Below, in pieces: positions 1 through 60,650 of a stretch of 64,000 nucleotides of DNA. The first letter of the stretch is position 1. Each line of letters begins with the position of its first letter. The DNA is taken from the NCBI GenBank assembly GCA_009760855.2, contig WPIO01000045.1, positions 2,809,501 to 2,873,500 on the forward strand. Reading direction: 5' to 3'. The notes under the pieces are model-generated. The model saw only the letters and a program-made list of their open reading frames with translations. It made no database searches and was not told the DNA's origin. The position numbers and the translations under genes were made by a program. The stretch is from Cristatella mucedo (lineage: Eukaryota; Bryozoa; Phylactolaemata; Cristatellidae).

Positions 1-2
1 CG

Positions 3-12999
<12,997 letters not shown>

Positions 13000-14945
13000 T
13001 TAGTGCCGATGTCTTGTCACGGAATAGTACTATGCTCATGAGCATGAAGCTGGCGACCTACCATTTGCACTAGATGCATGGCTAACCAAGTGGTACTCAA
13101 ATGACTGTTAAGAAACGCTTTGTATGCCAAGTCATGTGCCAATATGTCATGTGGCGTTCAAAGTTACGGACTAGTTTAATTTTTTTTAGTAGCTGCTATT
13201 GGTCTATGATCTAACCGATCCAATAGACCTAATCGATTGAACAGACTATATCTTTGTACTGTACCAGCTACACTGGCTGGCTCAGGCCTACTGCAAAGGA
13301 CGAGTCTTCCGGTCATTTTGCTGAAGAGAGCTTTCTGCTGCTATTCTGATTTTCAGCTCAGTATTAATCAAGAATCATACTTGGCCAGGGGCCTGCTTTG
13401 TCCATAACCTCTATTTGATTTTCTCGTCACACCATCTACGACACAATGCAAAGACTGCTGGTGACCTCAGCAACAGTAGATGGTGCACTTTGTTTTCTTT
13501 TGTGCCTCTGTCTATATAGTCAGAACAGCTGTCACCAGCAACTGCCTCTAATTTTCTCTTTATACCCAAAAGTTGTTGCCCAAGCATGATCACCTATCTT
13601 GCAAGCATGTATGCTGCGGTTGGTTACCAATTAGCATAGACGCTTAATTTAGAAATTCAGTGCTTGACGTTGAAATTCCGCCGGTGTGCTTCAATGTGTT
13701 CCCTTTTGTCATATCCATTCTGCCGCGAAATTGCCCGTGCTAGTCTGCCGTTGGCAGCTGCTTCTGGCCCCAGTATAGCAGTGAGTTCGAATATCAAGGA
13801 CCAGTAGAGCGTAGGTGATGTTGACCACAGGCTTCATTGCTCTGCGAAAATGAAAATGCGATGATATTGCTGAAGACTAATTTGTACTGCTATTCTGACT
13901 GTCGGTTCAATTTTAATCAATAATCATAAGCAGGTGGACGCCAGTACGCCTGGCGTTTGTCTTATTTTTTCACAACGCCCCACTTGTGTGCCTTGCAAAG
14001 ATGGCTGGTGACAACAACAATAGTAGCTTAATGTAGACATAAGTTAATTCAGGCAGAAGATTTATTGAGCGGATTCCGAAAAAAGAGGGTTTACCAAACA
14101 GTTGTTACTATTGGTCATGGCGAGGTGTTTCCAAGGCTCAATGCTTAGCACAATATGAGAGGTTGAACCAAGATTCGGATTTTTTGGTGATTACATTATA
14201 TTCGACATACATACTAAGCGTTCATGAAATGCAATGGCGTCATTTTAACGAGGTGGCTGGTAGTTAATCGCACAAACTCTTCTTTTATTTTAGTCAACTC
14301 CAAGTGGGAAAGTGCTTATGATAAAAGTAACCTCTTGCGGCTTCCTATGGGCTGGAACTGTATGTTCCTTCAATACCTTTAATTTCAATATTACATAATC
14401 CTTATTAAACGGGGAAAACGTAAGGGTTAGTTCCAACTGCAACTTTGGTCGCGATTTTTTCAAAAGGGGAGAATTCTCGAATGTACCTCTGCCAGTTTGA
14501 TGGAACTGGTATGAATGTCCGGTCGAGATCATTAGTCACTCAATGGATGAACTCATTGCAGGGCTTATTGTTGCCGGTGGAGAAACAGGTAAGCTACTCA
14601 TTCCTTGCTAGCGTTAATGGTTTTGGTTGCTTACTCACTACCTAGTGACTGTTTCCTAGTCATGAGTGCGCTTGGTCTGCCTCGGCTTTGTATTTTAGTT
14701 AGTTCGTTGCGTTTAGTCATCGTGAAAAGGAGGATAGTACTATTCGTTGACCCGATCCCAATTACTAATGATTTCCCGCATGCATCTTCAATTGATGGTC
14801 GTAAAATCTGTGAGTTGTATACGGGCTGTTCAATATCAGCTATCTTTTTGATAGTGCCAGAGTATGTTGGCGTCACACGACCGAGTAGGAATATATCTTC
14901 CGGAGACTGCCTTTGGCTAAGTTAATGATAGGGTATGTGCAAACA
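13000..14945. other. Region downstream of PIK3R4 with a diverged direct duplication
   Basis: Probably 3' UTR, then intergenic DNA. Two segments (about 13318-13500 and 13866-14040) share TTGCTGAAGA, CTGCTATTCTGA, AATCA(A/T)(G/T)AATCATA and TGCAAAGA(C/T)(T/G)GCTGGTGAC in the same order, an old direct duplication about 550 bp apart. No conserved coding sequence is seen. Confidence 0.55.
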
Positions 14946-14947
14946 CT

Positions 14948-14949
<2 letters not shown>

Positions 14950-14996
<47 letters not shown>
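14950..14996. repeat. (GA)n microsatellite
   Basis: Pure GA run in the intergenic region, just before an F1 LINE fragment. Confidence 0.95.
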
Positions 14997-15001
<5 letters not shown>

Positions 15002-15040
15002 CAGATTAAGAAATTTCACACAAGGTTCTCAAGTTTTAGT

Positions 15041-15334
15041 TGGAACAGGAACTCCCGACCTGCGTCAGAACATCTGACCTCACCACATTTAAAAAGAAAT
15101 TAAAAAAACCTATTTAGGACAGCATTTAGTGGGTCCCTGTGATTCGTCCTTCGTGTGCTTATGTGCTTATGCGTGCTGACACTGTGCATGCTGTCACTAA
15201 CCGCGTTTGCATGCTGACCCTGTGCATGTCACCCCTAACCATGTTATTCATTCTGTTTGTTTATCAAGCATGATATTACTCACCATTCAATTGCATTTCT
15301 CTTTGCAGCAAATGTAAAGCGCCTAGAGAGAGAT
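15041..15334 (+). mobile_element. F1 LINE C-terminal and 3' UTR fragment, 3'-truncated
   Basis: It begins in the C-terminal coding end (ELPTCVRTS-like) and covers the 3' UTR blocks GGGTCCCTGTGATTCGTCC and CATGCTGACCCTGTGCATG. It stops in the middle of the terminal hairpin (AAGCGCCTAGAGAGAGAT) with no (ATT)n tail. Confidence 0.8.
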
Positions 15335-15689
15335 GTGGACTACACTATTGCAGACCTTAACCTGGCAAAACTTGCTAGGCTTAAGTTTGAGAAAGTGTGC
15401 GAACGATCAGGCCCCGATTGTCTAGTGACCTGCATTTGAGGACTATTGTGGATTGTACCAATCCAACCAAGGAGCAGAGGTCAAGTCTAGCTTCTATAGA
15501 AACATAACAGTATAACAAAAGCACAATCTAAAATTTCTGATGGCCATAAACCATTGCCTTACCTGCGCCCAGGTTAGCTCCTTGCCTGGTATCCGTATAG
15601 ATACAAAGAAGGTCGTTTCTCTAGCTCCTATGTCTAAAAGATCGGGCAGTCTATCCCCAATACTCAATCTCTAATGGACTCTTCACCCA

Positions 15690-16690
15690 CAGTTCATAGC
15701 ATTAACTCAATTTCCCCCTTTAAGCCGACCACGGATTGCCCCATTGCGGAGCTGTCTCCCAGTTCAAGAAGACTAATAGCACTGTAGACCAAAGGCCCAC
15801 TGCTCTCCTTCTGAGATGCACATACTAATTAACATAATAAGTGCGTCTTTTGCCTCGGGTCTTATCCCTGCATCTTTTAAAAAGGCGGCTGTCATGCCAT
15901 TAATTAAGAAGGCAACATTAGAAGAGTAATTTAATACGCGAGTTTACTTTTGGCCTGTGGCTCACTTCGCTGAGTCGTAGTAGTTCAGTCACGGAAGAAA
16001 AATCTGCACAATCTTGTCACGTGGCGAAAGTGCGCCACCTTGCGGCGTGACGGACTTTCTTGCTTAAACTAGTAGTGAGGTTTGTATGGCCCAGTAGAAC
16101 TTCAGAAACTTTCATCCAGTTTCCCTACTTTCGTGCCTATCGGGCCACTTCAAATTTTAAATGAAATGCTTTAGACCTATCCAATAAGTTTAGTTAGGTC
16201 TAAGAGCTTTCACACGACAACGTTAGCACTGCTGAGCAAACACAAAGACTTACTCGGGAATGCTGACTACGGCACGACACAGCTGTTTTGCTTGATCTCT
16301 CGGCAGCATTGATGCTATTGACCACAGAGCCCTTCTTCATTGCCTTGTACTCAGCTCCTTGAACTCAGTTGCTTAGGTCCTATTTCACTGATTGATTTCA
16401 GAGCTCTGATGTCAATCGGTAACGGACATACAAGGAACCTCAGCATTAATGCTCGACGACAAGGTTTCGTCACTCACATTTATGTCCCTTTATTCTCTTG
16501 CTCCAGTCTACCTATCCGAGCTATCGCCCAATCCGTACTGCCAGCTCTTCTGACTCAAGTCGTAAGGCTGTGCCTCTAATCAAGCTCAAATCCTAGGGAG
16601 ACGTGCCATTAGTTCGTAAGCTTCCACAGCCTGCGGGGATTACTCCTGACTTTCGGCATTGAACTTCTCACTTAATAATAATAATATATT
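15690..16690 (+). pseudogene. Decayed LINE reverse transcriptase
   Basis: About 15850-15930 reads ASFKKAAVMPLIKKATLEE, the N-terminal RT block. 16200-16350 reads HTTTLALLSKHKDLL, then VLLDLSAA and, after a small deletion and frame change, DAIDHRALLHCL. That is RT motif A, with a catalytic Asp. 16485-16680 keeps degraded C-terminal coding (LAPVYLSELS) and an (AAT)n tail. Many stops: a dead CR1/L2-type element. Confidence 0.7.
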
Positions 16691-17262
16691 TGATCTAGCG
16701 TCCTCAGATAACTCAAAATCTTTCTAAGCACTTTATTTTTGCTGCAAATAAAGCACGATCGAATGTTTAGCGGTAGCAAGCTCAATAAACAACCAGAATA
16801 AAATGGTTAGGCGTGACATGCATAGGGTCAAGATGCAAGCTTAATTAGTGGCAGCATGCAAAGTGTCAGCACGCATAAACACACAAAGGGCGAATCACAA
16901 GGACCCGCTAAATGTTTGCCTTTAATAAATGCCCTTTTATTTTCTTTTTAAATGTGGTCGTCAGGAAACGTCCTGACTAAACTCGGAAGTGAGTTCTAGG
17001 CTTTGAGAGCATACGAACTTAAGGCGGGGTCTCTAAAGAATTTCAGGTTCAAATATGTAAACGGTTAAATTCAGAAAAGCGAGCTGTACGATGCTTAGCA
17101 TGGCGGGGCAGTAAATCTGATAGGTAGACTCGAGCCAAAGAACGAAGGGACCTAAAATTGAGTGACAAAACCTTTAAGTCGATGCATTGATTGACTGTTG
17201 TGACTGTTGATGTGAGCCAGTGCAGGTCAGCGAGAAGTGATGAGATGTGGACTTTTAAGACC
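16674..17262 (-). mobile_element. F1 LINE 3' part (reverse)
   Basis: From the (AAT)n end it shows the terminal hairpin, the 3' UTR blocks and then the degraded coding end, reading on the - strand SLRSLARVYLSDLLPRHAKH and upstream ADLHWLTS. Stops and indels. It abuts the preceding + element tail to tail. Confidence 0.8.
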
Positions 17263-17330
17263 AAAAAAAGAAGCTAAAACGCACCTGTTCTTCGAAGCCT
17301 TTTCTGGGTCCTAATATGTTATGCTTTGTC

Positions 17331-17480
17331 TATGCTTAGGTATTAGCCTAGGGGTAAAGTACTCGTTCTTCCTGATCCAGGACGTGGGTTCGAGCCCTGT
17401 AGCTGTCGATTCTGTATGAACCACTGCAGGAGCTGCGAAGGTTCTTCTGTCGCTATATAAATGAGGCACCTAAATCACCT
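17331..17480 (+). mobile_element. SINE type A
   Basis: The head TTAGCCTAGGGGTAAAG and B box GGGTTCGAGCCC are followed by the tail ACCACTGCAGGAGCTGCGAAGG, TTCTTCTGTCGCTATATAAA and TGAGGC. The part between the boxes, TCCTGATCCAGGA, is again self-complementary. Confidence 0.7.
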
Positions 17481-17520
17481 TACCTTGTTATTTTTGCTGA
17501 TACCGTGGATCGTATTTTTA

Positions 17521-17632
17521 CCGCTAACCATATTTTTATCTTCCCTTAACAGAAAATGTAAAGTTTCTAGAAAGAGGTTACATCCTCTCGGAGGTCACTA
17601 TACTAATTTAATGTTGTAACTATTATTATTAT
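17521..17632 (+). mobile_element. F1 LINE 3' end, divergent
   Basis: It shows AACAGAAAATGTAAAG, then a mutated hairpin (TTTCTAGAAAGAGGTT...CTCTCGGAGGTCACTAT), then a tail ending in (ATT)n. Confidence 0.65.
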
Positions 17633-18029
17633 CCTTAAGGAGCCCCAGGAATAAGTACTTAGTTGGATTATTTTCGTAACCCATACTTTCCCTCAAGCCG
17701 ATAAAAATGTTCAAGCTCGATCTAAGCTTTCATTATTATGCAGATGCAATGCAGATATACGTGTACTTCAATCCCACCAGTTTATCCGTCTCGTCTAACT
17801 CGCTTAACTTCCATGTAGAAAGAACTGCTCACATTTGCTCTTGCACGGTAGAAAACGTTTTTTTACTGAAGGAAAATTAAAAAAGCCTTCGGGTGAATAA
17901 CACACCTATTTTTTCTCAGAAATAGGAAAATTCAAGTCATATGATCGGCTCAGCCAAAGTGTCTGCTTAGCAAGCAAAATATGGGTGTCGTCTTCAAAGT
18001 CAACCTTACACTTTACGAATCTGGGTGTC

Positions 18030-18980
18030 GTCTTCAAAAGCAAAGTTTCTCATTGAATGATGATAAAACCGAACTACTGCTCTCAGGACACCCTTAGCAT
18101 GTGGCTGGATTAAAGGGCTTTGCTCTTCAAATAGGTGATGCTGTTGCTCGACCATCACCACGTGCTCGAAATTTAGGCGTCGTTTTTGACAACTGCCTCA
18201 ATTTAAAAAGCTTTATTCAAAAAACTGCTTCTGCAGCTAGCCATCACGTCCAATCCCTATCAAAGATTAGGAGCTGTCTTCCACAGTGGCTTGCCAAAAA
18301 AATTAACTACCTCCTTAGTTCTGTCTCGGCTTGATTATTGCAATTCCCTATTGGCTGGGCTACCAAAAAAAGCGATTAGGCCACTGCAACTGATTATAAA
18401 TATGACTGCAAGGCTAGTCTTCAAGTCCCAGAAGTTTGAGCACGTGTCTGCTTTGCTAAAAGAGCTAAGATGGATGCCGGTTGACCAACGGATTCAGAGC
18501 AAGGTACTTACGCTGACCCACAAGGCCCGCCACGCTTGGTTCCTCCGCACCTAGCTGAACTGCTGCATCAGTTTCAGCCTGTTCGCGCCCTCGGGTCCTG
18601 TGTGGACAGTAAAATAGCTGTTCCATTCCTCCGCTTAAATACCGTTGGCGACAGAAGCTTTAGCTTTGCAGGTCCGAGATTGTGGAACTCGCTTCCACAA
18701 TTCTTACGCAACGACAACTACTCTCTACTGCCGACTATAGCACATCCTTTTCAGCGGTCCTGAGCTGCTACTTCTATGCTACTCACTACCTCAACTGCTC
18801 TCCTGACTCTGCTGTGCTTCCCACTTTCTCTTTGTTGAGTGAGACGAAGTTTGTTGGCTACCGAATGCGTACCGAAAGCCGCTTAGGCTGTGAGTGCGCT
18901 ATACAAAACTCTCCTGCGTAACACCCGCATGGTCTTTATGACTTTGTGGAGTTACAGACGGAGATACATTACATTAAATT
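18030..18980 (+). pseudogene. F2 LINE, RT C-terminal half and 3' end
   Basis: Decayed coding in several frames: NDDKTELLLSG (RT), [53 protein letters not shown], then RSFSFAGPRLWNSLPQFLRN. The 3' UTR has the TCTTTATGACTTTGTGGAG and GACGGAGATACATTACATTA ending. This is the reference copy for F2 here. CR1/L2-like by its C-terminal plan. Confidence 0.8.
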
Positions 18981-19229
18981 ACTTTACGACCGCTTCAGCT
19001 ACACTGTCAACTCTGCACAATTTCAGCTACGACGCATTGGAAAAGATTATGTCTCTTGAGGCAAACATATCACATCTAAGCCGGCTCTTACATTTGTGAC
19101 ATCCAGTCCTGTCTTCTGTATATGACTACTCACAGCTCTTTCGTGTGATGCAACAAGACGCTAACAGTTGGAGAATAACAATGCAGCTAAGCCTGCTTGT
19201 TATAAGCCTCTCAAATACCTAATTATACA

Positions 19230-19520
19230 ACTACTCAGCTACCTTTACTGACTCCCTATCAAGCAGCGTTTTGATTTCAAGATTTTGTCGACTTTTAGAC
19301 CCCCCATTGTCTTACGTTGGCCCACCTATCCTAACTCTTTCTTAAACTAAACCTTTAAGACTCGGATTGTTTTCATATGCCCCTAATATCGTGTAGCCCG
19401 TGCCGTAAATATGTATTCTACAAAATCCTGGAACTCATTTCTTTCTTTTGTCAAAATCTCTGCTGACAATGTGAGATTGGAAAAGAAGCTGTAAACGCAC
19501 TGCTTCTCACAGTATTTCCT
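19230..19520 (+). pseudogene. Old LINE RT C-terminal remnant
   Basis: YWLPIKQRFDFKILSTF, later KSWNSFLSFVKIS and RLEKKL: the HWLPVKQRIDFK...WNSLP block order in broken frames. Too diverged to assign to F1 or F2. Confidence 0.6.
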
Positions 19521-19529
19521 GTGACTGTG

Positions 19530-21030
19530 GGAGTTCTCTTTTCTGGGCAAAGGCTTTCTGATACTGAATGTTTTGTTTTTACCGAATAATTGAAATACTT
19601 TTGCTTAACATGTGTTGAATGGCTAGGACAAGATTTGGTTTGCTTAGGTTGCCATACAAATATACGTTCGTTGTTATTGGCTTTCGCATTGAGATTTTAT
19701 TCTGCTTTATTGTTTTAGAATGCTCCAAACATCTGCACCTTTCTTTATTTGGATGTCATAAAAAAGTATTTTCATTTCAACCTTTTTTGTGACATGGCCA
19801 ATACAAGTGGGAATTGTGAAATAAGCGATCCTTCAGGTTTTCTGTAAGGAAAGCACTGCTAGGCTTACAACGATCGTGTAATGCAATGCGACACCTGTAA
19901 TTCGGCAGTGTTTTGAAAAAAAAGGTAGAGTTTTCTATACTCAGTGAAGTTGTGCACTGTTCGCATCAAAATTGATGACCATTCAGATTAACGGTCCATC
20001 GGTTCTTTAAGGCACTAAACAACTCCAAAGAACAGTTATGTTAAAACAAGAATACAGATAGCATCACTTTTATTTGAACTCGTGACGCTCAAATCACAGG
20101 TGAACCGTCGCAAATTTCACCTATAAACTTGCAGCAGCAACGTTGCTGCCGATATATGATGACAAAATGAGGCGCTAAGCCAAAAGAAGACATCGGTATG
20201 TCAGTATAACTCCGTCCTTCTACGATCAAACATACGTTGTGGGGCCTACTAATATTACTGCAATCATAGAAATTCAGCGAGCCACAATCCATATGTGGCA
20301 TTTTCCATATTATTTAACTCACAGTGACCTCTAAAGGCCATTTTTAGCACTTGAAAAACTTAATGGTCGAAAATAATAGGTAGTTGTATAAAATAAAACG
20401 TTGCTTAACCTAAATATTAGTAGGAGTTTCGTGACTATGATATTGTGGTAATTAGTCAGATTAGACCAAGTCTCGGTCACCAAATTTGTTTATGGAACTC
20501 CCTTGTCACGAAAGGAAGCTAAAAAATATGGAAAGTACACGTAATATTAAATCCTGTTTTTAGTGCTGCCATATGCATGCCTTTCTGTTTTAACTATCTA
20601 GTAGTGCTTCCGTACGCTTGTTTTAATACTGTTTGTTGCACAGCTATGAGATCTAGCGGTGTTTACTAAACCAAGTTTTGAGCGAAACACTGGTTCAAGA
20701 TTCACCAAACACGTGCTAAAACGCTGCTGAGTATTAAGCTCGCAGAGGGTTTTAGTGCTGGCGCAGTGCGTTAGTTTAGCTATTACCTCAATTTCTGACA
20801 ATGCAGCTAATTGGTAAGGTACAGGCCAGGTTATATCGTTGCATATATCGGCAATAAAATGTCAAGTCTAGAGAAATGATTTAACCACCTACTTTAATTA
20901 TGAAGTCTTCATTATCCGCAAAAAAATTCACTTTAAACAAATGCAAATGTCATAATAACATTGCTTGACTACTAACAAAATTAGCGTTTCGTTACTCAAT
21001 CGGTGGGGATAATAACCGAAGTAACACACT
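19530..21030. other. Intergenic, no gene recognised
   Basis: AT-rich. On the - strand an open frame (20301-20089) with several Cys ends 15 bp before an AATAAA (20069-20074 on +). That could be the last exon of an unknown transcript, but it has no family motif and its start is uncertain. Confidence 0.4.
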
Positions 21031-21350
21031 TTAATAGCCCTTTAAGAGAAATTGATTTCTTTCTAGGCACTTTACCTATGCTGGAAAGAAGCGCATCACT
21101 TGGTGAGTGATCGTAAGCACAGAATAATCACTCGAAAGTACACGAATGAGAGTCCACATGGGTAAAGTAATTGCTGTGAGAATCATGTACGTTCTTAGTT
21201 TCAATTTTGAATTTTTTCAAGTCAGAGAATGCTTTAATTTCTACTGCTAATGCATTTAAGGCTTGAGGCTGGTAAGATCCACATCTAAACAAACATCAAT
21301 CAGAGAGCGAGCTGTACGTTGCGAAGCTTCATGCGGAAGTATTTCAAATA
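21031..21350 (-). mobile_element. Decayed F1 LINE 3' part (reverse)
   Basis: TAATAGCCCTTTAAGAGAA...CTTTCTAGGCACTTTAC is the F1 terminal hairpin in reverse. The 3' UTR and coding end follow in strongly mutated form (GAGAGCGAGCTGTACG near the end). Confidence 0.55.
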
Positions 21351-21403
21351 GTTATGCCATATAAGTGGATGAAGCGACCTCAAAGTGACCGACTGAACCC
21401 TAT

Positions 21404-21866
21404 AACAATAATAATAACAATGCACTTGATAAAGCACTCTCAGAGAACTCAATCTCTTTCTAGGCACTTTACATTTGCTGCAGAGGTAAAAGTAATTGAA
21501 TTGCGAGTGATATCATGCTTGATAAACAAACAACATGAATAACATGGTTAGGGGTGACATGCACAGGGTCAGCATGCAAATGTGGTTAGTGGCAGCATGC
21601 ACAGTGTCAGCACGCATAAGCATACGAAGGACGAATCACAGGGACCCGCTAAACGCTGTACTAAATAGGTGTGTTTTAAGTTCTTTTTAAATGTGGTCAG
21701 GTCAGGGCATGTTCTGACGCAAGTCGGGAGGGACTTCCAGGCTTTGGGAGCATACGAACTAAGTGCACGGTCTCCAAAGGATTTGATGGAAGCCCTGAAG
21801 CCAATAAGCTGCATGGGGAGTAGCCAATGAAGGTTGGTAATGCGACGTGGCAGTCTCAACGTTTGC
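21404..21866 (-). mobile_element. F1 LINE 3' part (reverse), internal deletion
   Basis: The (AAT)n tail, hairpin and full 3' UTR are well preserved. On the - strand the coding end reads SFGDRALSSYAPKAWKSLPT. Part of the RT C-terminal block is deleted before the ITNLHWLLPMQLIGF piece. Confidence 0.85.
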
Positions 21867-22081
21867 GACATAAAAAAAACTTGTCAACAGACATCCCGCC
21901 TGTTTTTAGACTCTCTGTGAATTCCTTTCAACCAAGAAAAACTTTTGTGAAGTACTCATATGTATTGGTGAAAGCGTCCAAACACACTTAGCTAACAGTT
22001 TTGTGCACAAAGCAAATGCACGATGCACTTGTTTGCCATTGGTCCCAAGATTTGATGGCACTTGTCTTGATGATCCCTAAG

Positions 22082-57091
<35,010 letters not shown>

Positions 57092-57099
57092 CTGAAGTA

Positions 57100-59160
57100 A
57101 AACATAAAATTAGATGACTTTTTAATGTTAGGAGTAAATTTAAAGTCCCGTGGCACAAATTAGTCCGATACGCAACTAGTTATGTACTGGCAGCAGTATC
57201 CTGTTACGTCGCAGCTATTCTGGCGGTGTAAAGTTAGTTATAATCATCGATAAGTGACTTTATATTACAAGCGTACCATTAGCTTCAATCAAACTATTTA
57301 CGAATTTAGAGTGACTGTGAACTTAAGCCTCCGCTCGCGAAGCATATCCGACGCCACGATACACGCTCGTTGAGAATCGTTGATGCTGAAATGGACCGTG
57401 GCCGCTTCCATAACATGAGTAATATTTTCTAAAGAGATTTTTCAACGCATATAAAATCTTTAATTTATAATTCAAAACTATAATTGTTCACTAACTTTTT
57501 TAAATTATATACAAAGTTGTAAATTTAAATTAATTTATAAATTGTGTTATTTGTATCATGACAAAAGTTGCAAAGCTTTGAGAACTTGGAGAGCCTGATA
57601 TGGACAACTGCTGGCTTTCAATTTTTTTAATTCTGTGCAAGCTACGTGCTACACGGGGTGCACTGACATGCTTCGGCTGTCCTCGACGCGGAGCGTTGGT
57701 AATCTGAACATGATTTAAGTGATTATGAGCCATAGTAATGCTTCATTCAAGCAGAATACCGGCACTACTTGTAGACATCAGATTACCAGTGGACTTCGGC
57801 TAGTGGAGAAGAGAACTCTAAGGAACTAAGGGTTGAACTAATTATTTGTATACACAAACACATTACGACCGCTTCATTTTTTGCAACAAAAGTTATTGCC
57901 GATTGAGTAGAACTTTGTGCAATTGTTGGTGAATAGTTGCCATGAAAAAATACCATAAAGTTTGGTATTTAGCTTGTAAAATTAATGTCTTTGCATTTAG
58001 AAGCTATATGAAGCTGCTGCGTCTAACACAAGAGTGGAAAAATGTACAAGCCTGCACGGATATATAGGTTCAAGCTAACCTCCTGGGGCCCTGGTTGGAA
58101 CTGCGAAATACCTTGGCATGTCGCCGGGTCCATACCCTAATTCCCAATAACAACTGGCTATTACTTTTCGTAGAATAAGCTTCAAAATACCTTAATTTAG
58201 ATTTATTTTTCTCTTAGTACTATAAAAATACGCATTACCGTTATCATTGCTATTTTCGTAGGTAATTATGGTTGCAGTGCGTCCACTTTGATGTCAAATA
58301 AGTTATGTTCTTTGGTTAAAAAACGAATAATTGAGGGTTCCGCTAACAAGAACTTTCTTTTCTCTATCTAAAATAACGCGGCAAAATCGATCACAGAAGA
58401 CCAAAGATTGTATCTACCTACTTCAAATTCTACACAAATAGCAGAAGAAAACTTTTCCTCTGGAAATTAAAGCTTTAGGCAGCAGAAAATAATATTTAAG
58501 AATTAATTCTTCTATAATTATAAACATTTAATAATAAGTCATAAGGGCATCATCGTAGATAGGCTGCCGGAGACTCATGAGATTCATAGTTGTAAATAAA
58601 TGTCTGACGTAGTGAGTCATCTAGTTTGCTATGGCTTTTCAGTACTATTGAATAAGTGCAATACATGAGTGAGATGACAATCTAATGAGAACATAAATTA
58701 GTAGAATTACGCTTGATCTTAATTGAATTTAGTGCTTAACCTTTAAGTTAAACAATCCTTAGGGTAACCCAAGCGATTAATGCATCTGTATCTCTACTTG
58801 TTAAACCATAAAATGGCACGTCTTTCCGTAAATTCCTACTGTTCGGTTTGTTTCGTTGCCCGTCAGATCTAAATTTGCTTAGTTTTGCGTTGAAAAAAGC
58901 TGAGGAATTCGTTCTCAGGGTCAAAATCATTCTTTTATTTCATGTCAATAATTTTACCGCGTGATAAAAAAAATATTTGCCGAGCCATGTAGAGTGAACA
59001 TAAGAAAAGCTAAGCCAGCAACCCGTGACAGAATTAGCATAGTCGTATGTGTTAAGGTTCCTTTAACCACCTTAACCGAACAACCATAACCATAGCAGCT
59101 AAAATGCGGTTTCTTTCAATCCTAATTAATCCATTTATTGTTTACGAACGAGCACACTAA
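57100..59160. other. AT-rich stretch, no certain exon
   Basis: - strand frames near 57420-57305 (HVMEAATVHFSINDSQRACI) and 58890-58750 (FFNAKLSKFRSDGQRNKPNS) sit behind acceptor-like sites and look protein-like. Their donors or phases do not fit the receptor chain, so they stay unassigned. Confidence 0.3.
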
Positions 59161-59161
59161 T

Positions 59162-59240
59162 AAAAATGATACATCTTTTATAGCAGCCCCTCGGAGAATT
59201 CAATCTCTTTGTAGGCTCTTAACGTTTAGCAAAACTAGAT
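59162..59240 (-). mobile_element. F1 LINE 3' end, decayed (reverse)
   Basis: AGCAGCCCCTCGGAGAATTC, then AATCTCTTTGTAGGCTC: the terminal hairpin in reverse with mutations. Confidence 0.65.
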
Positions 59241-59494
59241 TCGGTGGGTACCCAAGTCCAAGCCGGTGGCTGTGCCCATACCTATTAAATAGTTGAACTG
59301 TGCATACGCTAGTGCAAGCAGTCAAAAATATGTCCAGCATGCGCTGAGGACGGTGACAGTCTTAGTTAAATGGCCTGCCACCGCTCTTTGACGATGCATT
59401 TCGTGGACGATGCTGAGCAGCTACTGTCAGCCCTCCTAACGTTCCTTTATCTCGGCTGAGCACAGAAAGCGCAGGGAAACTTTGCCAAAAAGAT

Positions 59495-60186
59495 TCAAAA
59501 GCAAACTAAAGCTCGCTACTTGCTTACTGGCCTACCGGCATGTGCAATCTGGCGATTGTAGCTGGTGCAAAACTCCGCAGCTAGGCTTGTCCGTCGTGAG
59601 CGTCGCAGTTGCCACATCACGCCACTTATTGCCGATCTGCACTGGCTACCAGTCAAGCAACGGATTGGCATCAGGGTTTTGTCGCTCACTTTTAGGTCAC
59701 TTCATTCTATAGCTCCAGCCTATCTCTCAGATATACTCCCCCACCAGGCCAAGCATCGTAACACCCGCTGCTCGGAATCCAACAGTCTGCCAATACCTCG
59801 TACAAACCTCAAATCCTTTGGACACCGTGCATTTAGTTCGTATGCTCCCAAAGCCTGGAACTCACTCTCGACCTGCGTCAGAACATCCTCTGACTTGACC
59901 ACATTTAAAAGAACTTAAAAACACACCTATTTAGGACAGCATTTAGTGGGTCCCTGTGATTCGTCCTTGGTGTGCTTATGCGTGCTGACACTGTGCTTGC
60001 TGCCACTAACCACATTTGCATGCTGACCCTCTGCATATCACCCCTAACCATGTTATTCATGTTGTTTATCGAGCATGATATTACTCACTGTTCAATCGCG
60101 TTTCCCTTTGCAGGAAATTTAAAGCGCCTAGAAAGAGATTGAGTTCTCTGAGGGTGCTTTGTCAAGTGCATTATTATTATTATTGT
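59495..60186 (+). pseudogene. F1 LINE C-terminal part with complete 3' end
   Basis: LAYRHVQSG- and QNSAARLVRRERRSCHITPL in two frames, then LHWLPVKQRIGIRVLSLTFR, LPIPRTNLKSFGHRAFSSYA and WNSLSTCVRTSSDLT, a frame slip, the 3' UTR, hairpin (AAAGCGCCTAGAAAG...GAGGGTGCTTT) and (ATT)n. Among the youngest copies. Confidence 0.88.
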
Positions 60187-60542
60187 TACTTTGCTAGACT
60201 CGAACGTTTTCTTGTTTATCGCTATTCCAGACTTTGCGGTTTCTTGCGATTGATACACATTGGATTCAGTTCTTAGTCCGAACAGGCTAGTGGCGCTGTC
60301 GGGATTTTCATGTTAGCGGCTGCATGACCTGCATACGCTTTATGCTGGGAGCGAGACGCGCGACGATAGGTTCTCATGCAGTCGCGGCCAGAGCGGCAAC
60401 AAAAGGAAGATTATTGCGCGCAAACTCGTAGTGCTCATTCGACGCGAAGTCGGTGGTCGCTCATTGAGATGGAATTGAGACGCGATTGTCGTCCTCGGCG
60501 ACGGTCGGGGCGCGGATGCCGGCGCGGCCCAGGTCGCTGCCC

Positions 60543-60650
<108 letters not shown>

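Noticed and set aside
57305-57420. Receptor exon before FN3-like domain 1
   Set aside because: The acceptor is fair and the frame protein-like, but no donor gives phase 1, which the next exon needs.
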